DNA from: Pseudomonadota bacterium
GTDB taxonomy: Bacteria; Pseudomonadota; Gammaproteobacteria; Steroidobacterales; Steroidobacteraceae
Direction of reading: 5' to 3'
Length of the DNA: 64,000 nucleotides
NCBI GenBank assembly: GCA_025356815.1
Contig: JANXQL010000026.1
Coordinates: forward strand, 62,001 to 126,000
Below, one piece after another: positions 44,243 through 53,465 of this stretch (the first letter of the stretch is position 1; each line of letters opens with the position of its first letter). The translations under genes were made by a program, and so were the position numbers. A model generated the notes under the pieces. That model was not told where the DNA came from, ran no database searches, and saw only the letters and a program-made list of their open reading frames with translations.

Positions 44243-46021
44243 TTGAAATCGACGATCGAGACACTGATCAGCGCGGCGCTCGCCGCCCTCCCCCCGGACC
44301 TGCTCGGTGCCGAAGCGCGCGCCACCCGACCGGAGGTCGAGCGCACGCGTGACGCCAGTCACGGCGACTACGCCAGCAACGTCGCGATGCGCCATGCCAA
44401 GGCCGCGCGCCAGAACCCGCGTGCGCTTGCCGAAGCAATCGTGCACGCGCTGCCCGCCGACCCGTCGATCGCGCGCGTCGAGATCGCAGGTCCCGGCTTC
44501 ATCAACTTCCATCTGACCGCGGCCGCCTACCACGGTGAACTCGGCGCGATCATCGATCGCGGTGCGGGCTACGGCGTGCAGCCGGCCGGCTCCGGCGAGA
44601 AGGTGCTGCTGGAGTTCGTCTCCGCGAACCCGACCGGCCCGCTGCACGTCGGCCATGGCCGCCATGCCGCCTACGGCGCGGCGCTCGCGAACCTGCTCAC
44701 CGCCGCCGGTCACTCGGTGCACCGCGAGTACTACATCAACGACGCCGGCCGCCAGGTCGACATTCTCGCGGTCAGCGTCTGGCTGCGTTACCTGGAGCGT
44801 CTCGGCGAGGACGTGCCGTTCCCGAGCAACGGCTACAAGGGCGAGTACCTGCTGCCCATCGCAGCTTCGCTCGAGGCCGAGGCCAGCCACAAGCTGCGCC
44901 ATAGCGCAGCGGCGATTCGTACGGGACTGCCGCCGGACGAGCCGGAAGGCGGCGACAAGGAGCAGTACGTCGATGCGATCATCAACCGCTCGCGCGAGCT
45001 GCTTGGCGAGGACGGCTTTCGCAGGATCGTCGACCACGCCCTCGGCGGCATGGTCGCGGACATCCGCAGCGACCTCGCCGAGATGGGTGTCACTTTCGAT
45101 CGCTGGTTCTCGGAACGCTCGCTGTCGACCAACGGCGCGATCGACGAGGCGCTCAGGCGTCTCGAGCAGAGCGGCCACACCTACCGCAAGGACGGCGCAC
45201 TTTGGTTCCGCGCGACCGAGTTCGGCGACGACGAGGATCGTGTCGTCGAACGCGAGAACGGCGTGCGCACTTACTTTGCCTCCGACATCGCCTACCACCT
45301 GGACAAGCGGCTGCGCGGCTTCGACCGGCTGATCGACGTGCTCGGCGCCGATCACCACGGCTACGTCGCGCGCGTGCGCGGCGGGCTTGCCGCGATGGGG
45401 GAGCCGCCCGATTCACTCGAGGTGCCACTGCTGCAGCTGGTGAGCCTGTATCGCGGCGGCGAGAAGGTCGCCATGGGCAAGCGCGAGGGCAACTTCGTGA
45501 CCCTGCGCCAGCTGCGCCACGAGGTCGGCAACGACGCCTGCCGTTTCTACTTCGTCATGCGCTCGCACGACCAGCACCTGGACTTCGACCTGGAGCTCGC
45601 CAAGAGCCGCACCACCGACAACCCGGTGTTCTATATCCAGTACGCCCACGCGCGCGTCGCGAGCGTACTTCGCCAGCTGAGCGAGCGCGGCCTCGAGCAC
45701 GATGTCGTCCGCGGCCGCGCGAGCCTTGAGCATCTGACGGAGCCGCACGAGCGCAGGCTGATGGTCGCGATGACCCGCTACCCCGAAGTGCTCGCGCTCG
45801 CGGCCGCGACGCGCGCGCCGCACACGCTGGTCAACTACCTGCGGGAGCTCGCCAACGAAGTGCACAGCGCATACGCGGCCGGCAACGAGAACGCCGCACA
45901 TCGCGTGATCGTCGACGACGAGACGCTGCGCGACGCGCGGCTGGCGCTTTTCCAGGCGGCTCGGCAGGTGATCCGCAACGGGCTTGCGATCCTCGGCGTG
46001 TCCGCTCCGGACACGATGTGA
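44243..46021 (+). CDS. argS: arginyl-tRNA synthetase
   Basis: A 592-residue class I synthetase charging tRNA-Arg. Seen: the N-terminal Add-1 domain (about 1-110), SANPTGPLHVGHGRHAAYG with the HIGH-type HVGH, EYYINDAGRQ, the weak KMSKS equivalent VAMGKREGNFVTL, and the anticodon-binding DALR domain at the C-terminus (LVNYLRELANEVHSAY). The start is TTG 44243 with GGCGGA upstream, reading MKSTIETLI; no in-frame ATG nearby gives a complete N-terminus. It is followed within 2 bases by the SPOR protein, the usual gammaproteobacterial arrangement. Confidence 0.95.
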   Translation: MKSTIETLISAALAALPPDLLGAEARATRPEVERTRDASHGDYASNVAMRHAKAARQNPRALAEAIVHALPADPSIARVEIAGPGFINFHLTAAAYHGELGAIIDRGAGYGVQPAGSGEKVLLEFVSANPTGPLHVGHGRHAAYGAALANLLTAAGHSVHREYYINDAGRQVDILAVSVWLRYLERLGEDVPFPSNGYKGEYLLPIAASLEAEASHKLRHSAAAIRTGLPPDEPEGGDKEQYVDAIINRSRELLGEDGFRRIVDHALGGMVADIRSDLAEMGVTFDRWFSERSLSTNGAIDEALRRLEQSGHTYRKDGALWFRATEFGDDEDRVVERENGVRTYFASDIAYHLDKRLRGFDRLIDVLGADHHGYVARVRGGLAAMGEPPDSLEVPLLQLVSLYRGGEKVAMGKREGNFVTLRQLRHEVGNDACRFYFVMRSHDQHLDFDLELAKSRTTDNPVFYIQYAHARVASVLRQLSERGLEHDVVRGRASLEHLTEPHERRLMVAMTRYPEVLALAAATRAPHTLVNYLRELANEVHSAYAAGNENAAHRVIVDDETLRDARLALFQAARQVIRNGLAILGVSAPDTM

Positions 46022-46023
46022 GC

Positions 46024-46599
46024 ATGAAGGATTACCGGCGCGGCGCGCCGCGCCGGCCGCGCGGCGGCAGTGGCGCGGGCTTCTCCGGCTGGACCGGGCT
46101 CGCCATCGGGCTGGCCATCGGACTCGCGGTCGCCGCCGCCGTCTGGCAGCACAAGCCACGCCAGCCGACCGATCCCGCTCCGGCCAAGGCCAAGAAGCGT
46201 GAGCCTGCGTCAGCGCGCGACGAGGCCGCGGACAAGGATCCGACGACCGACAGCGGCACGGTCTACAGCTTTCCCGACATGCTCAAGCGCCAGGAAATCG
46301 TGATTCCGGAGAAGGAGAAGGACCTGCACCACGACGTCCACGCGGCCCCGGTGACGAGGCCCGGCACGTACTACCTGCAGGCCGGCTCGTTCCGCAACGA
46401 AGCCGATGCCGATCGCGTGCGCGCAAAGCTCGCACTGACCGGCGTCGAGTCGAAGGTGCAGAAGGTCACGGTCGACACCGAGACCTGGCATCGGGTGCGA
46501 ATGGGGCCTTACTCGGACCTGGACGCGCTAAACCGCGTACGCACGCGCCTGAAGCAGGCAGACGTCGACGCCATCCTGATCAGCGTCGGCGGCGACTGA
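46024..46599 (+). CDS. SPOR domain protein (FtsN-like)
   Basis: 191 residues. A short basic cytoplasmic N-terminus (DYRRGAPRRPRGG), one transmembrane helix (WTGLAIGLAIGLAVAAAVW, about 22-40), a Lys/Ala/Asp-rich linker and a C-terminal SPOR domain (about 112-188: TYYLQAGSFRNEADADRVRAK and RVRMGPYSDLDALNRVRTRL). SPOR domains bind denuded glycan strands at the division septum; FtsN triggers constriction. The location after argS and near priA is where ftsN lies in many gammaproteobacteria. ATG 46024 is used; an overlapping GTG at 46018 is possible. Confidence 0.87.
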   Translation: MKDYRRGAPRRPRGGSGAGFSGWTGLAIGLAIGLAVAAAVWQHKPRQPTDPAPAKAKKREPASARDEAADKDPTTDSGTVYSFPDMLKRQEIVIPEKEKDLHHDVHAAPVTRPGTYYLQAGSFRNEADADRVRAKLALTGVESKVQKVTVDTETWHRVRMGPYSDLDALNRVRTRLKQADVDAILISVGGD

Positions 46600-46602
46600 C
46601 GC

Positions 46603-47847
46603 TCAGGTCACCGGCGCCGGCAGCGGCCGGGCGACCTTGAACGCGATCGACAGCGACGCGGCCGTCATCAGGGCCGCGACCAGGAATGGGGCTCCCGGCA
46701 GGATTACCGCATGCCCCGCGGCCGGTGAGATCGCGGTGGCAAACGTGAAGGTGAACAGTCCCGGACCGATCAGCCCGACCAGCCCCATCAAGCTCGAGCC
46801 GGCGCCCTGCAGCTGACCCTGCTCGCTCGGCGAGACCCGCTTGCTCAGCAGCGAATCCGCCGCCGCGCTGTACAGCCCCGCGAGGGCCCCGAACGGGATT
46901 GCGCACAGGAACCAGGCCCCGGTCGGCGCGAGCGCGTACATCGCGTAGCTGATCGTCTCGCTGGCAAGGCCGATCAGTGCCGCGCGCCGCTCGCCGAGCC
47001 GGCGCACCGCCGGACCAACCAGTGCTCCCTGCACGATCGCCGTACAGACACCGATGAAGGCGAGCGTGAGGCCCACCCGGGTCGAGTCCCAGCCATAGCG
47101 ATAGCCCGCGTACAGCACGAACACGCTCGGCAGCGAATAGTGCGCGACCCGACGCAGCACCTGCATCGTGAACAGCCCGGCGAGGCCCTTGCGGGCGCGG
47201 ATCAGGAGCAGGGCGCCGAGTGGATTGGCTCGCCGCCAGCTGAAGCGCGTGCGCAGCGACTCGGGCAGCGATTCCGGCAGCACCGCCCAGCCGTAACAGG
47301 CGTTCGCAAGCGTGAGGCCCGCCGCCGCCCAGAACGGCAGACGCGGATCGATCCCGCCGAGCAGGCCGCCGATGGCAGGCCCGAAGACGAAGCCGGCGCC
47401 CCAGGCGGCGCCGACGTAGCCGAAGGATGCCGCGCGCCGCTCCGGCGGCGTGATGTCGGCGATGTACGCCGCGGCCGTGGCATAGGTGGCCGCCGTGATG
47501 CCGGACAGGACACGTCCGACGAACAGCCACAGCACGTTCGGCGCCAGCGCCATCAGCACATAGTCGAGGCCAAGACCGGTCAGCGAGATCAGCAGCACGC
47601 GCCGGCGACCGTACTGGTCGGACAGCACGCCGAGCACCGGCGAGAACAGGAACTGCATCAGCGCCCAGGCCGTGGCAAACACGCCGTAGGTCTCGGCGGC
47701 GAGCGCGGTATCGCCGTGCTGGAAGTGCTCGATCAGCTTGGGCAGCACGGGCACCACGATGCCGAACGCGAGCACGTCCATCACCACCGTCACGAGGATG
47801 AACGCGATCGCGGCCGGGCGCCCCCGCGGCGTTTCCGAGCCGCTCAA
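46603..47847 (-). CDS. MFS transporter, TetA(A/C)-like
   Basis: A 414-residue twelve-helix facilitator resembling tetracycline/proton antiporters. Seen: VMDVLAFGIVVPVLPKLIEHF in helix 1, the FSPVLGVLSDQYGRRRVLL signature between helices 2 and 3, GRVLSGITAATYATAAAYIAD in helix 4 and GAAWGAGFVFGPAIGGLLG in helix 5. The start is TTG 47847 overlapping the ntrX stop (TTGA). It reads MSGSETPRGRPAAIAFILV, which suits the family start. Closeness to TetA does not show tetracycline resistance; chromosomal relatives have unknown substrates. Last gene of the leftward def-to-MFS run. Confidence 0.88.
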   Translation of the reverse strand: MSGSETPRGRPAAIAFILVTVVMDVLAFGIVVPVLPKLIEHFQHGDTALAAETYGVFATAWALMQFLFSPVLGVLSDQYGRRRVLLISLTGLGLDYVLMALAPNVLWLFVGRVLSGITAATYATAAAYIADITPPERRAASFGYVGAAWGAGFVFGPAIGGLLGGIDPRLPFWAAAGLTLANACYGWAVLPESLPESLRTRFSWRRANPLGALLLIRARKGLAGLFTMQVLRRVAHYSLPSVFVLYAGYRYGWDSTRVGLTLAFIGVCTAIVQGALVGPAVRRLGERRAALIGLASETISYAMYALAPTGAWFLCAIPFGALAGLYSAAADSLLSKRVSPSEQGQLQGAGSSLMGLVGLIGPGLFTFTFATAISPAAGHAVILPGAPFLVAALMTAASLSIAFKVARPLPAPVT

Positions 47848-49208
47848 TCGTCCGTGCCCTGGCGGAAGTCCACACCCAGCGAGCGCAGCTTGCGGTACAG
47901 GTGCGTGCGCTCCATGCCGACCCGCTTGGCCAGCTGGCCGACCTTGCCGTTGCACAGCAGCAGCTGCTGCTGCAGGTAAGCCCGCTCGAACGCCTCGCGC
48001 GCCTCGCGCAGTGGCAGGGCCAGCAAGTCCTGCTTGACCAGCGGCTCGTCGCGCGTCAGGTGGGTCGCCAGCTCCCGCTCGATCTCCTCGAGCCGGATCT
48101 CCTCCTCGCCGCCGAGCAACAGCAGGCGGTGCGCGAGGTTCTTCAGTTCGCTGATGTTGCCCGGCCACGGGTAGTTGCGCAGGCGGTTCTGGGCGGCGAC
48201 GCCGAAACGGCGGAACGGCAGGCGCTCCTCGTCGACCAGCCGGTCAACGTAGTGGCGCAGCAGGTCCGGCACGTCCTCCGCGTAGTCGCGCAGCGGCGGC
48301 ACCTTGAGCGTGACGAGGTTCAGGTGAGCGAGCAGGTCGCGGCGAAATGGCTCGGGGCTCGCGCGCAGCTCGAGGCCTGGCTGCGCACTGCTGATCAGCC
48401 GTGCGTGCAGCGGCTGCGCCACGCTGCCGTCGACGCGGGTGTAGGCGCCTGCGTCGAGGTCGGCTGCCAGCATTCGCTGCACGGCCGGCGAAAAGTCCTC
48501 GAGGCCCGCAAGGTACAGCGTGCCTCCCTGCGCCTGATCGTACAGGCCGGGCGTGACAACACCGCCACGCTCGCTGCCGCGCAGCCGCGCCGCGGCGCCG
48601 TGCTCGTCGAGCGTGCCACCGGCCACCACCACGAACGGCTGGTCGGCGCGCGCGCCGAGCGAGTGCAGGTAGCGGGCAAAGGCCTCGCGCCCGGTGCCGG
48701 TCTCACCGACCATCAGCACCGACGTGTCGCGTGCAGCCACCTGCTGGACCTGCTCGCGCAGCTGCTGCATCAGCCGACTCTTGCCGACCGGCGCGATCAG
48801 CGGCGGCACCAGGGCTCGCGCCGCGACGCGCTTGCGGCGGCCGGAATCGAGTGCGCGCTCGACCGTGCGCAACAGCTTCGCCAGCGACAGCGGCTTCTCG
48901 ATGAAGTCGAAGGCACCGAGACGGGTCGCCTCGACGGCGGTCTCGACGGTACCGTGGCCGGACATCATCACCACGGGACAGCTGAGCGCCCCCTGGCTTG
49001 CCCACTCGCGCAGCAGGGTGATGCCGTCGGTATCGGGCATCCAGATGTCCAGCAGCACGAGGTCGGGCTCGTGCCGGGCCCGCGCGGCGCGGGCCTGCAC
49101 GGCGTCGGCGGCGACATCGACGTCGTGGCCCTCGTCGCCGAGCACTTCCTTGAGGGTACTGCGGATATCGGACTCGTCGTCAACGACGAGTATGCGTGGG
49201 GCACTCAT
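47844..49208 (-). CDS. ntrX: NtrX-type response regulator with degenerate AAA+ domain
   Basis: 454 residues: receiver (1-120, phospho-acceptor Asp54 in LLDIWMPD, Lys105 in EKP), AAA+ domain (about 140-370) and C-terminal Fis-type DNA-binding helix-turn-helix (GKVGQLAKRVGMERTHLYRKL). The AAA+ motifs are decayed: Walker A GETGTGRE has Arg174 for the catalytic Lys; Walker B reads GTLYLAGLED, with Ala and Gly where Asp-Glu belongs; and the sigma54-contacting GAFTGA loop is absent (GSERGGVVTP instead). It should bind DNA but not remodel sigma54 polymerase. Partner kinase ntrY overlaps by ATGA. Confidence 0.9.
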   Translation of the reverse strand: MSAPRILVVDDESDIRSTLKEVLGDEGHDVDVAADAVQARAARARHEPDLVLLDIWMPDTDGITLLREWASQGALSCPVVMMSGHGTVETAVEATRLGAFDFIEKPLSLAKLLRTVERALDSGRRKRVAARALVPPLIAPVGKSRLMQQLREQVQQVAARDTSVLMVGETGTGREAFARYLHSLGARADQPFVVVAGGTLDEHGAAARLRGSERGGVVTPGLYDQAQGGTLYLAGLEDFSPAVQRMLAADLDAGAYTRVDGSVAQPLHARLISSAQPGLELRASPEPFRRDLLAHLNLVTLKVPPLRDYAEDVPDLLRHYVDRLVDEERLPFRRFGVAAQNRLRNYPWPGNISELKNLAHRLLLLGGEEEIRLEEIERELATHLTRDEPLVKQDLLALPLREAREAFERAYLQQQLLLCNGKVGQLAKRVGMERTHLYRKLRSLGVDFRQGTDD

Positions 49209-51496
49209 GCACGCTCTCTCCTCAGCTCGGGTCTACGGACATCTCGGGGCATGCTGTTCGCCAGCGCGTAACGCGCGGCGTCGTCGAGCGGTAGCAGGAC
49301 CTGGACGCGGGCACCGCCATTCGGCGCATTGTCCGCCTCGATGCGGCCACCGTGTTCCTCGACGATCTTCTTGACGATCGCGAGCCCGAGGCCGGTGCCC
49401 TTGGGCTTGCTGGTGACGTAGGGGTCGAACACCTGGCTGATGATCTCATGCTGGAAGCCGGGGCCGTTGTCGGACACGACCAGCTCAAGCATCGGGTGGC
49501 CGCCCAGCAGCGTGCGGCGGGTCCCGACCACCACAGCGGCGTCGGTGTTCCCTTCCAGCGCCTCGAAGGCATTGGTCAGCAGGTTGTTGAGGATCTGGCG
49601 AACGCGGCCGCGGTCGGCCTCCACCAGCCCGAGGGCGGGATCCAGCGACAGATGCACCGAGACCGGCGTCGCGCCGCCGCCGGCGGCGCCCTGGGCCCGA
49701 TACAGTTCCGCCACCTCGGTCACCAGCTGGTTGAGGTCGAAGTTCGCCAGCTCCATCGACGGAGCCCGCGCGTACTCGGAGAACGCGTTGACCATCTGCT
49801 TCATCGCCTCGACCTGCTGAATGATCGTGTGCGTGCCGCGCTCGAGAATCTCTGCGTCCTTGGGGTTCATCTGCTCCAGCAGCCGCCGACGCATCCGCTC
49901 GGCGGACAACTGGATCGGCGTCAATGGGTTCTTGATCTCATGGGCGAGGCGTCGGGCGACCTCGCCCCACGCAGCATCCCGCTGCGCGCGCAGCAGGGTC
50001 GAGATGTCGTCGAACACGATCACCAGGCCCGCCGGCGCGCCGTCTTCGGCCGGCAGCGCCGTGCACGCCACCATCAGCTCGCGGCGACCGGTGTCGGTCT
50101 TGAACTGCAGCTGCTCGCGCCACTCGGTCTGGCCGGCGTCCAGGTGGCGGCGACACGCGACCAGGAACTGCTCCAGCAACGCCGCGCCACCGGCAAGCTC
50201 CACGAGCGAACGGCCGACGGCGGCCTCGAGGTCGACGCCAAGGATGTTCGAGGCGGCCGGATTCGCCGTGCGCAACCGCAGGTCCGCCTCGACCGAGATC
50301 ACGCCGGTCGACAGGCGCGCGAGGATCACCGCGAGGCTGGCGCGTTCCTGCTCGACCGCGGCTCGGCTGCTCTCGGCATCCGCGCGGGCACGGCCGAGGC
50401 GCTTAGTCATGTCGTTGAAGGAGTGCACCAGGAAGCCCATCTCGTCGTGCGAAGGAAGCGTCAGGCGCAGGTTGAGGTCGCCCTTGCCGACCGCGCGCGT
50501 GCCCGCGATCAGGTCCTGCACCGGCTTCACCAGACGGGTCGACCAGAAGAACGCGCCGTACACGGCGGCCAGGGCCGACAGCAGCAGCACCAGCGTCAGC
50601 GTCAGGGTGAACGTCGACTTTAGAAACGGTCGCTGGTAGATGCGCAGCGCATACTGCGAGTACGCCGCCTGCACATCGTCCGCGAGCCCGCCGAGCTGCT
50701 CGGGAACCTGATAGGCCGCCACCAGCACGCGCGGCTCGCCGGTCGCGCTGTCAGCCAGCACCGTCGCGGTCGTCACTCGATAACCGCCGGCCGGGCCCGG
50801 ATCCAGGCTCACGTAGCTGTTGCGGTGGCGGGCCTCGATCAGCACCTCCTCGGCTGGCAGCGTCGGCAGCATCTGCGAATTGAAGTCGGTGCTGGCGGCG
50901 ATGATGTGCCCATGGTCGCCGACCACGAGCAGTTCGGCGGCGCCCGCGAAGCGGCGGAAGCGGTCGAGCTGCGAGATCAGCTCGAAGTCGCGCGCCGTGC
51001 GCAGCTCCTCCGCGACGCTGCGGGTGCGGTTGGAGAACTCGCGCACCCTCAGGCTCAGCGCGGCGCGCGACAGTGCCAGCGCGTCGTCGAGCCCGCGGCC
51101 GACGTTGACGTCGAACCAGCTGTCGATGCCCCGGCTGATCGCGCTGACCGAGAACAGGTAGACGACGAGAATGGGCGCCAGCGCCAGGGCGCTCGACATC
51201 AGCACCGCTCGCGCCTTCATGCGCGAGCCCGGCACGCCCTGCCGCCAGTCTCGCGCGAGTTCGTAGAGCTTGCGACCGATGAGCCCGAGCAGCACCAGCA
51301 CGCCGAGCAGGTTGACCACCAGCAGCCAGGGCTGCAGGTCGTTGAAGCGGGTCGCGTCCTGGGCGGTGATCGCGAGCAGCACCAGCGAGGCGACGCTGGC
51401 GAGCCCACCGAGGATCGTCAGCACCGTCACCGTCAGCCTCCGCCAGCGGGGCGGCGAGACGTGGATCGATGCGGGGGCCGACACTGGCGAGTTCAC
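49205..51496 (-). CDS. ntrY: NtrY-type sensor histidine kinase
   Basis: A 763-residue membrane kinase. N-terminal transmembrane helices (about 20-75 and 95-120), a long periplasmic segment to about 305, another helix (LTLTLVLLLSALAAVYGAFF), HAMP (about 325-385), a PAS domain (about 395-500), the HisKA box RRLAHEIKNPLTPIQL, and an HATPase domain with N box LLTNAFEAL and G boxes DNGPGF and GTGLGLAIVK. Kinase motifs look complete. It phosphorylates NtrX and is linked to nitrogen, redox or envelope control in other bacteria. It overlaps ntrX downstream and the DUF4390 gene upstream by 4 bases each. Confidence 0.94.
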   Translation of the reverse strand: MNSPVSAPASIHVSPPRWRRLTVTVLTILGGLASVASLVLLAITAQDATRFNDLQPWLLVVNLLGVLVLLGLIGRKLYELARDWRQGVPGSRMKARAVLMSSALALAPILVVYLFSVSAISRGIDSWFDVNVGRGLDDALALSRAALSLRVREFSNRTRSVAEELRTARDFELISQLDRFRRFAGAAELLVVGDHGHIIAASTDFNSQMLPTLPAEEVLIEARHRNSYVSLDPGPAGGYRVTTATVLADSATGEPRVLVAAYQVPEQLGGLADDVQAAYSQYALRIYQRPFLKSTFTLTLTLVLLLSALAAVYGAFFWSTRLVKPVQDLIAGTRAVGKGDLNLRLTLPSHDEMGFLVHSFNDMTKRLGRARADAESSRAAVEQERASLAVILARLSTGVISVEADLRLRTANPAASNILGVDLEAAVGRSLVELAGGAALLEQFLVACRRHLDAGQTEWREQLQFKTDTGRRELMVACTALPAEDGAPAGLVIVFDDISTLLRAQRDAAWGEVARRLAHEIKNPLTPIQLSAERMRRRLLEQMNPKDAEILERGTHTIIQQVEAMKQMVNAFSEYARAPSMELANFDLNQLVTEVAELYRAQGAAGGGATPVSVHLSLDPALGLVEADRGRVRQILNNLLTNAFEALEGNTDAAVVVGTRRTLLGGHPMLELVVSDNGPGFQHEIISQVFDPYVTSKPKGTGLGLAIVKKIVEEHGGRIEADNAPNGGARVQVLLPLDDAARYALANSMPRDVRRPELRRERA

Positions 51497-52104
51497 GGTG
51501 GCAAGGTCCAGGTGTACCAGTCGGTCGTGCGCTTCCAGTCCATCCAGAACATCATCACCCGCAGCGCACCGGGCAGGCCGCTCTCGATCGTCGCCTGCAC
51601 GCGCAGCGACCCCTCGTAGTGGCTGTCCTTCTCGATCAGCGCCTCGTCCACCACCGGCAGACCGCGTACGTCGGACAGCGCGGCCAGGGCCGCGGGCAGC
51701 GACAGGAACGAGGTCTGCTGGCCGCTGTTGAGGTTGTTGACGATGTAGCGCTCGGACAGCGCGTGATAGTGCAACTGCCAGCGCTGCGCGAGCGAGGCCA
51801 CTTTTTCGTCCGGCAGGTAGCGACGCTTGCGGTTGACGCCGAGGTCGAGCTCCAGCACGACCGGGACGCCCTCCCTGATCGCCGCCTGGGCGCTGCGCGA
51901 CAGCGCAAGGTCCAGCGTTGCGTTCAGCTGGTAGACGTGTTCAGCGGGCTCCAGGAACGCGGAGCGCACCTCGAAGCGGGCACCGTCCTCGAGCGCCGCC
52001 TCCCCTGCCTGCGCGAATGCCGCCACCAGCAGCAGCGCGAACAGCGCCATGCGCCGCCAGGAGGTGGCACGCAAGAGGGGCGGGGCAGCGGGATTTCCTT
52101 TCAT
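51493..52104 (-). CDS. DUF4390 exported protein
   Basis: About 203 residues from ATG 52104. A signal peptide-like segment (MALFALLLVAAFAQAGEA) starts at an internal Met near residue 18, which may be the true start. The body is a beta-rich DUF4390 domain: FEVRSAFLEPAEHVYQLNA, VPVVLELDLGVNRKR, LHYHALSERYIVNNLNSG and the C-terminal LRVMMFWMDWKRTTDWYTW. DUF4390 genes almost always lie between rsmB and ntrY in this group, as here. The function is not known; exported, possibly periplasmic, and possibly connected to NtrYX signalling. Confidence 0.85.
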   Translation of the reverse strand: MKGNPAAPPLLRATSWRRMALFALLLVAAFAQAGEAALEDGARFEVRSAFLEPAEHVYQLNATLDLALSRSAQAAIREGVPVVLELDLGVNRKRRYLPDEKVASLAQRWQLHYHALSERYIVNNLNSGQQTSFLSLPAALAALSDVRGLPVVDEALIEKDSHYEGSLRVQATIESGLPGALRVMMFWMDWKRTTDWYTWTLPP

Positions 52105-52139
52105 GTCGGGCGAGCAGCAGGTCCCGTCTGGTCCGGCAT

Positions 52140-53465
52140 TCAGCCGGCGCGCTCGAGGCACGCGTAATAAAAGCCGTCGGTGCCGGCAACGCCGGGCAGG
52201 AGCACGAGCCCCGGGCCACGCGGCGCGGGCAGCGGCGGCAGCCCAGCCAGCGCAAGGCTAGCAGATTCCGTGACGTCGACAGCAGCCGGCGTCGCTGCCA
52301 GGAACTTACGGATCACCGAGACATTCTCGGCGCGCAGCACCGAGCAGGTGGCGTAGACCAGCCGCCCACCGGGCGCCAGCTGCGGCCAGAGCGCCTGCAG
52401 CAGCCGCGCCTGGCGCTCGACCAGGGCGGTCACATCGCGGGGCCGGCGCAGCCACTTGATGTCCGGGTGGCGACGGATCACACCGGTCCCCGTGCACGGC
52501 GCGTCCACCAGGATCCGGTCGAACTTACCGCCGCCAGTCGCGGCGGGATCCAGCGCATCGCCAACCCGCAGCGTCGCGGTGAGGCCGAGCCGGTCAAGGT
52601 TGTCGCGGATGCGGTCGATGCGGCCGGCATCGATGTCCAGGGCCACGACTTCCCCCAGCTCGGGCACTGCCTCAAGCAGATGGCAGGTCTTGCCGCCAGG
52701 CGCGGCGCAGGCGTCGAGGACGCGCATCCCGGCGGCGGCCGCGAGCAGCGGCACGGCGAGCTGCGCCGCCGCGTCCTGCACCGAGCAGCGCCCCTCGATG
52801 AAGGCGGTGAGGCTACGCACGTCGGTGGGCTTTTCGAGGTCGAGCGCGCTGGGCGCGAACGGCACGGTGTGGGTCGCATGGCCCGCCGCGGCGAGTTCCT
52901 CGGCCAGCGTCTCGGCCGTGCTGCGGCGCGCATTGATCCGCAGCGTGAGCGGCGGGTGGTCGTTGTTCGCCTGCATGATTCGCTCGGCCTGGTCGCGCCA
53001 GTCGCGTTCCAGCGCATCGACGATCCAGGCCGGATGGGACGTCCGGCCGCCGACCGACTGATCCACCGTGGCGAGCAGCGTCTCGCGCTCGCGCTGAAAG
53101 CGGCGCAGGCAGGCATTGATGAAGCCGGCCGCCGGCGCCTCGCCGACGCGGCGGGCCGCGGCGACGGTCGCACTGACGGCGGCGTGCGCGGCCGTGTCGG
53201 CGTATTCGAGCTGGTACAACCCGACCAGGAGGAGCGCCTGCACTTCCGACGACAGCGCGTCCCACTTGCGGGTCGCGAGCTGCGCGGCGACCTGCTTGAG
53301 GCGATGTCCGAACCGGAGTGCGCCGAACGCGAGCGCCTGTGCGAAGGCGCGGTCGGCCGGCTCCGCGCCGCTGTCGGCCAGCGCCCCCTCCAGCGACTGG
53401 CCTCGGCCGATGACCGCGGCGACGGCTCGTACTGCCGCCGCCCGACTGCCTGAACCGTCGCTCAT
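52140..53465 (-). CDS. rsmB: 16S rRNA (cytosine(967)-C(5))-methyltransferase
   Basis: 441 residues. N-terminal NusB-like RNA-binding domain (about 1-140) and a SAM-dependent m5C methyltransferase. Seen: DACAAPGGKTCHLLEA (SAM motif I), VALDIDAGRIDRI, VDAPCTGTGVIRRHPD with the first catalytic-site Cys, and the nucleophile Cys in YATCSVLRAEN. ATG 53465 overlaps the fmt stop as ATGA. The fmt-rsmB coupling is conserved in proteobacteria. Full length. Confidence 0.95.
   Translation of the reverse strand: MSDGSGSRAAAVRAVAAVIGRGQSLEGALADSGAEPADRAFAQALAFGALRFGHRLKQVAAQLATRKWDALSSEVQALLLVGLYQLEYADTAAHAAVSATVAAARRVGEAPAAGFINACLRRFQRERETLLATVDQSVGGRTSHPAWIVDALERDWRDQAERIMQANNDHPPLTLRINARRSTAETLAEELAAAGHATHTVPFAPSALDLEKPTDVRSLTAFIEGRCSVQDAAAQLAVPLLAAAAGMRVLDACAAPGGKTCHLLEAVPELGEVVALDIDAGRIDRIRDNLDRLGLTATLRVGDALDPAATGGGKFDRILVDAPCTGTGVIRRHPDIKWLRRPRDVTALVERQARLLQALWPQLAPGGRLVYATCSVLRAENVSVIRKFLAATPAAVDVTESASLALAGLPPLPAPRGPGLVLLPGVAGTDGFYYACLERAG

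Noticed and set aside
46603-47847. Tetracycline-resistance gene
   Set aside because: Sequence style is TetA-like, but it sits in a housekeeping run with no repressor or mobile context. Chromosomal relatives have other or unknown substrates.
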